Made by a program: the position numbers and the translations under genes. The notes under the pieces were generated by a model. It made no database searches and had not been told where the DNA came from. It was given only the letters and a program-made list of their open reading frames with translations. A DNA stretch of 7,869 nt from Bacteroidota bacterium (GTDB taxonomy: Bacteria; Bacteroidota; Bacteroidia; B-17B0; B-17BO), in NCBI GenBank assembly GCA_947462425.1, contig CANHPI010000114.1, positions 1 through 7,869 on the forward strand. The letters are read 5' to 3'. Of the stretch, positions 1 to 6,400 are shown one piece after another (the first letter of the stretch is position 1; every line of letters begins with the position of its first letter).

Positions 1-515
1 ACTTTATAAATTGTAACACTACTAAAATCTGATAAGCCATATAAAATAACTCTATTACGAGTCATGCGATATCCTCTTGAATTTAAAGGTGTTTTCCAAA
101 ATTCAACAAAAAATAAATTTGGATAATCTGTGCTTGAAACACCTGCTAGCTGACCAGTAAGCGTATCACGTTTTTGATTGGCATCTAAATCAATGACTTT
201 GATGTTTTTTACAGACAATAATTCTTCCTCTGCAATTTTAATATCTTCATCATTTAATAACGCATCAACTTCATTATAATTAATATCCGGCGAATTTTTT
301 GTATGAATAGAAAGTTTTTTACTTTTCTTAAAATTATTTTTATCAGAGGAATTTATTGGAGGCACAGATTGTTCAACAATTTTTATATTATCAATATTTG
401 GCTTGTTAAATTTCTTTAAATAGTCATCTATTTTAAAAATAAAGAAAGCAACACCGGCTAATAAGCCAATAGAGACTCCAAAAACAAAAGGCGGTATTTT
501 ATATTTAAATCTCAT
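1..515 (-). CDS. Hypothetical membrane-anchored protein, 5' part only (runs off the left edge)
   Basis: Reading the minus strand from the ATG at 515-513 gives an open frame of 171 codons with no stop before the window edge, so the C-terminus is missing. This ATG is the first start after an in-frame TGA (plus-strand 558-560). The product begins with a basic stretch (MRFKYK), then a hydrophobic segment at about residues 9-27 (PPFVFGVSIGLLAGVAFFIF), which suggests an N-in/C-out single-pass anchor. Residues 30-110 are charged and probably flexible, with a Lys-rich patch near 63-67 and an acidic stretch near 88-99. From about residue 105 it looks folded, with strand-like patterns (KNIKVIDL, NLFFVEFW, NRVILYGL). 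I do not recognise the family. It may be a conserved Bacteroidota hypothetical with a periplasmic domain. It is divergent from htrA, 241 bp away. The coding call is firm; the function is unknown. Confidence 0.85.
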   Translation of the reverse strand, partial: MRFKYKIPPFVFGVSIGLLAGVAFFIFKIDDYLKKFNKPNIDNIKIVEQSVPPINSSDKNNFKKSKKLSIHTKNSPDINYNEVDALLNDEDIKIAEEELLSVKNIKVIDLDANQKRDTLTGQLAGVSSTDYPNLFFVEFWKTPLNSRGYRMTRNRVILYGLSDFSSVTIYK

Positions 516-717
516 GATAAATTGGAGTTTGAATTTACATACAATTTCTAAATATTTTCAATTATTTATCGATAGTTTTTAACCAATTTATTTTTTAAAT
601 TCCAAAAAAATATTTTTAAAGTATTAAAAAATAACAAAATTTATAATTTGAAAATATTCAAAATCATTGCCGCCGTTAAGTATTGTTAAAAGCATTTTTA
701 AACTATATCTTAAGCTA

Positions 718-725
718 TAATTTTG
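718..725 (+). promoter_or_regulatory. Candidate -7 element of the htrA promoter
   Basis: TAATTTTG fits the Bacteroidota -7 consensus TAnnTTTG exactly and lies 31 bp before the htrA ATG, which would give a leader of roughly 25 nt. No good -33 TTTG is present at the expected spacing: only a T-run (695-699) lies about 19 bp upstream. The -7 match is seen directly; promoter activity is inferred. The leader is A-rich with no Shine-Dalgarno, as is usual in this phylum. Confidence 0.5.
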
Positions 726-756
726 CGTTATTAAATAAATATTAAAAACACAAATC

Positions 757-2223
757 ATGAAAAAAGTAATCTCATCTTTATTTATTGGCGCATTAGGAGG
801 CGCTTTTGCATTGATTGGTAATTACTACTTTACCAATGCGGATAATAATCAGGTAACAAGTTATAACCCATATTCTGCGCCTTCACATTTTACAAATTAT
901 AGCGGTGCATCAGCAGCAAACGCTCCTGATTTTATTACTTCTGCTGAAAAAACAGTAAACTCAGTAGTTCATATAAAAACTATTGTGGAGCAAAAAAATA
1001 ATTTAGCCTATGACCCCTTTCAAGATTGGTTATTTGGCGGTAGACAACGTCAGCCTAATATAATGCAAGGCAGTGGTAGTGGGGTTATTATAAGTCAGGA
1101 TGGTTATATTGTTACTAATAATCATGTTGTAAACGAAGCTACTAAAATTGAAGTGGTATTAAATGACAAACGAACCTACATAGCGGAAGTTATTGGCACT
1201 GATCCAAATACTGATTTAGCACTTTTAAGAATTAAAGAAAACAGTTTGCCATTTGTAAATTATGGAAATTCAGACGATGTAAAAATTGGTGAATGGGTTT
1301 TAGCAGTTGGCAATCCTTTTAATTTAAATTCAACCGTCACTGCCGGAATTGTTAGTGCAAAAGGGCGTAATATTAATATTTTAGAGCATAATGCACAAGG
1401 AGGAAATTTAGCGCCTATTGAATCGTTTATTCAAACAGATGCCGCTGTAAACCCTGGAAATAGCGGAGGTGCGTTAGTTAGTACTTCTGGCGAATTAATT
1501 GGCATAAATACTGCCATAGCTTCAAATAATGGTTCTTATCAAGGCTATTCATTTGCAATCCCAGTAAATTTAGTGAAAAAAGTAGTGTCTGATTTAATTG
1601 AATTTGGAACAGTTCAGCGTGCATTTATTGGATTAAGTATACAAGATATTGATTCTCGTTTTGCCGAAGAAAAAAGTATAAAGCAATTAAAAGGTGTATA
1701 TATTAATGGATTAACAGAAAACGGAGCAGGGGAAGAAGCAGGAATTAAAATTGGCGATATAGTAACTAAAGTTGAAAACGTCACTGTAAAGAGCACTTCA
1801 GAATTATTGGAGCAAATTGGAAAATTTAGACCAAGTGATAAAATTAATGTAACTGTTATTAGAAATGAGGAAGAACTTATTTTGCCTGTTGTTTTAAAGA
1901 ACAAAGCAAATACTTTGGGCATGATAAAAAAAACAGAGGTGTATAGAACATCTTCAAATTCGTTAGGTGCAGATTTTGAAGAATTAAATAGCGAGGATTT
2001 ATTGAAATACAATATAAAAACAGGCGTAAAAATAGCTAAACTTCAGCCTGGTAAATTAGCAAATGCAGGAATAAAAGAAGGTTTTATTATTTTGGCTGTT
2101 GACAAAAAGAAAGTTTCCACTATAAAGGATATTCAAACTTTGCTTGAAAATAAAACAGGCGGTGTTTTAATTGAAGGAATTTATCCAAACGGTATGAAAG
2201 CTTATTACGGATTTGGCTTATAG
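757..2223 (+). CDS. htrA: HtrA/Deg-family periplasmic serine endoprotease (Do-like, S1C)
   Basis: This is a trypsin-fold protease/chaperone of envelope protein quality control, expected to degrade misfolded periplasmic proteins. At 488 aa it is close to the length of E. coli DegP. Residues 4-21 are hydrophobic after MKK, with no convincing signal peptidase site, so an uncleaved inner-membrane anchor is as likely as a signal peptide. The catalytic triad is visible: His123 in TNNHVV, Asp153 in TDLALLRI and Ser236 in NPGNSGGA. A regulatory LA-type loop lies at about 81-104 (DPFQDWLFGG). The first PDZ domain is at about 282-382, starting with the FIGL carboxylate-binding loop (290-293). A more divergent second PDZ domain is at about 400-485. 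ATG 757 directly precedes the Lys-Lys hydrophobic N-terminus, so the start is secure. It is followed by a 188-bp gap before rpoD with no recognisable terminator. Family assignment is firm; the choice between DegP and DegQ names is not resolvable. Confidence 0.96.
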   Translation: MKKVISSLFIGALGGAFALIGNYYFTNADNNQVTSYNPYSAPSHFTNYSGASAANAPDFITSAEKTVNSVVHIKTIVEQKNNLAYDPFQDWLFGGRQRQPNIMQGSGSGVIISQDGYIVTNNHVVNEATKIEVVLNDKRTYIAEVIGTDPNTDLALLRIKENSLPFVNYGNSDDVKIGEWVLAVGNPFNLNSTVTAGIVSAKGRNINILEHNAQGGNLAPIESFIQTDAAVNPGNSGGALVSTSGELIGINTAIASNNGSYQGYSFAIPVNLVKKVVSDLIEFGTVQRAFIGLSIQDIDSRFAEEKSIKQLKGVYINGLTENGAGEEAGIKIGDIVTKVENVTVKSTSELLEQIGKFRPSDKINVTVIRNEEELILPVVLKNKANTLGMIKKTEVYRTSSNSLGADFEELNSEDLLKYNIKTGVKIAKLQPGKLANAGIKEGFIILAVDKKKVSTIKDIQTLLENKTGGVLIEGIYPNGMKAYYGFGL

Positions 2224-2354
2224 TTTCTTAAATACGATTCATTTTTTTAGTTTTAGATATTTTATTAGTTAACTCAGAATCATAATTAGTTACCAAATAA
2301 TTACTTTTAAAAATAACAAAAACTTAATCATTTAATAATCAATGTGATACAAAA

Positions 2355-2385
2355 TTGGAAAAACACGCTTTTTTTCCTATATTTG
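2355..2385 (+). promoter_or_regulatory. Canonical Bacteroidota promoter of rpoD
   Basis: A -33 element (TTG, 2355-2357) is separated by 20 bp from a perfect -7 element TATATTTG (2378-2385, consensus TAnnTTTG). This matches the known promoter form read by the Bacteroidota primary sigma factor. The predicted transcript would begin near 2390-2393, leaving an A-rich leader of about 20 nt and no Shine-Dalgarno before ATG 2412. Since the downstream gene encodes that sigma factor, autoregulation is a reasonable inference. Confidence 0.75.
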
Positions 2386-2411
2386 TTGGCTTATAAAACG
2401 AAACAAAAAAA

Positions 2412-3275
2412 ATGAGACAGCTAAAAATAACCAAATCGATTACCAATCGCGAAAGCGCATCTTTAGATAAATATCTTCAAGAGATTGGTAGAGAAGAATT
2501 AATTACAGCAGAAGAAGAAGTTGTTTTAGCAAAAAAAATTAGAGATGGGGATCAAGATGCGTTAGAGAAATTAACTCGTGCTAATTTACGTTTCGTTGTA
2601 TCCGTTGCAAAACAATATCAAAATCAAGGTTTAAGTTTACCGGATTTAATTAATGAAGGTAATTTAGGTTTAATTAAAGCAGCTCGTCGTTTTGACGAAA
2701 CTCGCGGTTTTAAATTTATTTCGTACGCTGTTTGGTGGATTCGTCAATCCATTTTACAAGCATTAGCTGAACAATCTCGTATTGTGCGTTTACCATTAAA
2801 TCAAGTAGGTTCATTAAATAAAATTAACAAAGCTTATTCTAAATTAGAACAAGAATTTGAGCGCGAACCAACTGCTGACGAAATTGCAACTTTATTAGAT
2901 TTACCAATTGATAAAGTGTCTGATACAATGAAAGTTTCTGGTCGTCATGTTAGTATGGATGCTCCATTTGCAAATGGTGAAGAAAGTTCATTATTAGATG
3001 TATTAGTTAATCATGATTCATTAAAAGCTGATGCAGGTTTAATTATGGAGTCTCTATCAAAAGAAATTGATAGAGCATTATCTACACTAACAGAAAGAGA
3101 AAGAGATGTTGTGAAATTATTTTTTGGAATTGGTTTAAACCACGGTTTAACTTTAGAAGAAATTGGCGATAAATTTGATTTAACTCGCGAACGTGTTCGT
3201 CAAATTAAAGAAAAAGCGATTCGTCGTTTGCGTCATAGTTCACGTAGTAAATTACTACAGCAATATTTAGGTTAA
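2412..3275 (+). CDS. rpoD: RNA polymerase primary sigma factor RpoD/SigA (sigma-70, region 1.1 absent)
   Basis: This is the housekeeping sigma factor that directs core RNA polymerase to most promoters. At 287 aa it is the short form typical of Bacteroidota, without the acidic region 1.1 or the long non-conserved insert of E. coli RpoD. Region 1.2 is at about 15-45 ([16 protein letters not shown]). Region 2 is at about 52-123, with the core-binding [13 protein letters not shown] and the -10 melting/recognition segment [15 protein letters not shown]. Region 3 is at about 126-200. Region 4 is at about 215-278, with the region 4.2 helix-turn-helix [20 protein letters not shown]. All expected signatures are intact. 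Of 24 arginines, 18 use CGT/CGC and none CGA/CGG, unlike both neighbours, which fits a highly expressed conserved gene. It lies between its own promoter and a strong terminator, so it can form a one-gene unit, though read-through from htrA is possible. Confidence 0.98.
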   Translation: MRQLKITKSITNRESASLDKYLQEIGREELITAEEEVVLAKKIRDGDQDALEKLTRANLRFVVSVAKQYQNQGLSLPDLINEGNLGLIKAARRFDETRGFKFISYAVWWIRQSILQALAEQSRIVRLPLNQVGSLNKINKAYSKLEQEFEREPTADEIATLLDLPIDKVSDTMKVSGRHVSMDAPFANGEESSLLDVLVNHDSLKADAGLIMESLSKEIDRALSTLTERERDVVKLFFGIGLNHGLTLEEIGDKFDLTRERVRQIKEKAIRRLRHSSRSKLLQQYLG

Positions 3276-3294
3276 TCTTCTCTTTTTATCATTT

Positions 3295-3332
3295 AAAAAA
3301 AAGCAAACATTAGTAAGATGTTTGCTTTTTTT
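3295..3332 (+). terminator. Intrinsic terminator after rpoD
   Basis: A perfect inverted repeat pairs GCAAACAT (3303-3310) with ATGTTTGC (3318-3325) around the 7-nt loop TAGTAAG. It is flanked by eight A (3295-3302) and seven T (3326-3332), which can extend the stem or serve as the U-tract. It begins 19 bp after the rpoD stop. The A-run makes it structurally able to act on both strands. Confidence 0.93.
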
Positions 3333-3481
3333 ATGGAAGTAATTTTACTCTGCATTAAGAAAAAGTCAGATTAATGTACTGTGAATTTTGTATAATTATT
3401 GTAGAATGAAAGATTTATGCCTCTTTATTATTTAAGTATAAAATTATTAATTTATATTTAACATAAACTAAATTAAACTAC
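3333..3481. other. AT-rich spacer upstream of the S8 protease gene
   Basis: The 149 bp between the rpoD terminator and ATG 3482 should contain the promoter of the protease gene, because that terminator isolates it from rpoD. No perfect TAnnTTTG is present. The nearest is GAATTTTG (3383-3390), with one mismatch at the key first T and no -33 partner. The sequence immediately before the ATG is A/T-only apart from C, with no Shine-Dalgarno. No ORF or RNA structure was seen. Confidence 0.4.
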
Positions 3482-6400
3482 ATGAAATTTATTAATTATA
3501 CATTATTAGGGTTATTGTCTTGTATTCAAATAAACACTAATGCACAAGGGCAACTTTCTAAGCCATTAAAGGCTAGAAAACAATTCGTTATGCCAGCTAA
3601 TCTTTCTGCAAACGATTATTCAACAAAAACTATTGTATTTAAAGTAAAACCTCAATTTAGAAATATTACTAGCACAACTAAAATTAATAATGCATTATTA
3701 GATCAAGTTCTAGCCTATTTGGGAGTAAACACGTTTAGTAAAAAATTTCCAAAGCATAATCCTCCTGAAAAGGCCTTTAATGAATTAGGACAAGCTTACG
3801 CTGATTTGTCACTAATTTATGAATTAAAATATGCCAATAACATTAGTATGGAGGATGCAGTTAATCAAGTTTTAGCCACCAATATTATGGAATTTGCGGA
3901 GCCACATTATATTTATAAAATGCATAATTTTATACCTAACGACCCTGCAGCAAATTCAACTTCAAATACTACAGGACAAAATGCATTTTTTTCGCGAATC
4001 AGAGCTTATGCAGCATGGGATTTAGCTTTAGGTGGATCTCAAGGAAATTCAAATGTTGTTATTGGAATTGTTGATTCAGGAACTGATACCGATCATCCAG
4101 ATTTAGTAACGCAATTTAAGAACAATACATCCGATCCAATAAATGGTATTGATGATGATTTAGATGGTTACATTGACAATTATACTGGTTACGATTTAGC
4201 GGGCGCTGATTATAACACAGTTGTTGGAGATAACAATACAAACATCATGGGCGCTAATAATAACCATGGCTCGCATGTTTCTGGTTGTGCAAGTGCAGCT
4301 ACAAATAATAGCATTGGAGTGGCAGGTATAGGATTTAACTGTAAATTACTTCCTGTAAAATGTTCGGCAGATAATGATACAAGAGCATCAGGATCTGGTT
4401 ATATTATTACTGGTTATGAAGGTATTACTTATGCAGCAGATCATGGGGCAAAAATAATTAATTGTTCATGGGGAGGAACCTCAGGTGGATCATTTGGTCA
4501 AACGATAGTGGATTATGCAACAATCAATAAAAACTGTCTAGTTGTTGCGTCTGCCGGAAATTCTAATCTTGATGAAAAAAATTATCCGGGTTCTTTTAAC
4601 TATGTGCTTTCTGTAGCTGCTACCAATTCAACATCAGATACTAAAGCAACATTTTCAACTTACAATTATGATGTAGATATTAGTACACCTGGAAATAATA
4701 TTTATACTACACTTTACAATAATTCCTATGGTTTAATGAGTGGCACGTCCATGTCATCGCCTATCACTGCAGGTGGAGCAGGACTAGTGCAATCCAAATT
4801 TAATTATACTAATGCTCTGCAAATTGGCCAGCGATTAAAACAAACGTCTGATTACCATTACTCTACGGGTCCAAATATTACAGGAGCAGGAAATACGGGT
4901 TCTGCATTTCAAAACAAATTAGGAAAAGGACGGATGAATTTACAACGTGCCTTAACTGACCCTAACATGCCGTCTGTTGTTTTTGCAAATAGAGTAATTG
5001 TTGATCATAATGATAACGCAATTGTTATAGGTGATAGCTTATTTATTACTGGTGATTTCATTAATTATTTATCTCCAACATCAAACTTAACAGCTAGTAT
5101 TACTGCTGTTGTTGGTGCTGCTTATGTATCAACCATAGATAATAATACTAGTTTAGGTGTTATCAATACCCTTGCTACTGCCAATAATAATGCAGATCCT
5201 TTTAAATTTAAAATTAATACAGGTACACCTGATAATGCTTTAATTACATTTCAGGTTACCTTAACAGATGGAACTTATAGCGATAAGTACTTTTTTGACG
5301 TTATTGTAAATGTAGATTATATTAACATAGCCATTAATGATGTTGCGACTACCATTACTAGTAAAGGGAAAATTGGATACAATGCTGATGGTCAATTGCA
5401 AGGTTTAGGATTCTCGTATTTAGGAACAGATTTGTTGTATGAAGCTGGGTTGATGATTGGCTCTTCTAGCACTAAAGTATCAGATTGTTTTAGAGGGGCA
5501 ACTGCCGGTGCTTCTGATGCTGATTTTCAAACATCTGTTAAAGCTTATAAAGTAACTCCAAGTACATTTTCTGCATTTGATGTTCGCGGTCGTTTTAATG
5601 ATGTTCCAGCGGTGCCAACACAGAGTTTATTAGTATCACATAATGCATATGCTTGGTCAACTGCAGGAAACAGAAAATATGTTATAGTAGAATATAGTAT
5701 AAAAAATACAGGTTCAACTGCCTTAACTAATTTATATGCTGGTATTGCTGCCGATTGGGATATTGATGCAACCACATCAGCCCAGAATAAATCGGACTAT
5801 GATGCTTCTAAGAAAATGGGATATGTATATTCAACAGTAGCTGGTGGCAAATTTGCAGGAATTAAATTGCTAACTAATACTGCACCAGCAGTTTGTTATC
5901 ATATTGATAATACTGCGGGCGGCGGCGGCGGAGTTGATATAAATGATGCCGCTAATTACTATGGAACTGCTGATAAGTACACAACTTTATCTACCAACAG
6001 ATATCAAGCTGGATTGACTGGCACAGCAGGCGGAGACGTTCTTGAAGTAATGAGCTCTGGACCTTTTAATATTGTAGGTGGAGATAGTGTTAAAGTTGCC
6101 TTTGCATTAATTGCTGGTGATGATTTAGCTGATATCAAAAAAAGTGCAGATAGTGCTCAAGTTCATTACGCTTTGCCAGTTCCGACTGCAAATTTTGCTA
6201 CTGCTGCAACAAAATGTGTTGGAAGTGCTATTTCAATTTCTGATGCTTCAACAAATTCTCCAACAAGTTATAATTGGTCTTTCCCAGGCGGATCGCCAGC
6301 TACTGCAACTACTCAAAGTGCTTCGGTAACTTATACAGCTGCTGGTACCTACACAATAATACATTCATCAACAAATTCTGCAGGAACAAGTGTACCTGTT

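Noticed and set aside
611..633. AT-only inverted repeat in the divergent spacer (TATTTTTAA and TTAAAAAATA)
   Set aside because: Imperfect and composed almost only of A and T, so it is expected by chance here; it has no G/C stem and sits between divergent genes, where a terminator makes little sense.
635..663. Promoter for the minus-strand membrane protein gene (CAAAATTTA with CAAAA upstream)
   Set aside because: The -7-like box has one extra base and the spacing to the possible -33 box is only about 15 bp, so it does not fit the Bacteroidota consensus.
1614..2012. Minus-strand open frame of 132 codons inside htrA
   Set aside because: It lies wholly opposite the PDZ-coding part of htrA, shows no domain pattern, and is rich in Ser/Phe/Ile as expected from the antisense of an AT-rich gene.
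757..3275. A DegS-like protease/sigma pair working as a regulated-proteolysis stress switch
   Set aside because: The sigma factor is the primary RpoD, not an ECF type, there is no anti-sigma gene in the window, and rpoD has its own strong promoter. Adjacency alone does not support it.
3383..3390. GAATTTTG as the -7 element of the S8 protease gene
   Set aside because: It misses the first T of TAnnTTTG, has no TTTG/TTG box 19-21 bp upstream, and would leave a leader of about 85 nt.
5545..5775. Minus-strand open frame of 76 codons inside the S8 protease gene
   Set aside because: Antisense shadow of a clearly coding region, with no start context or recognisable protein features.
6144..6329. Plus-strand open frame of 61 codons overlapping the PKD-coding part
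   Set aside because: Out-of-frame shadow; its Leu/Gln-rich composition comes from the real frame shifted by one base.
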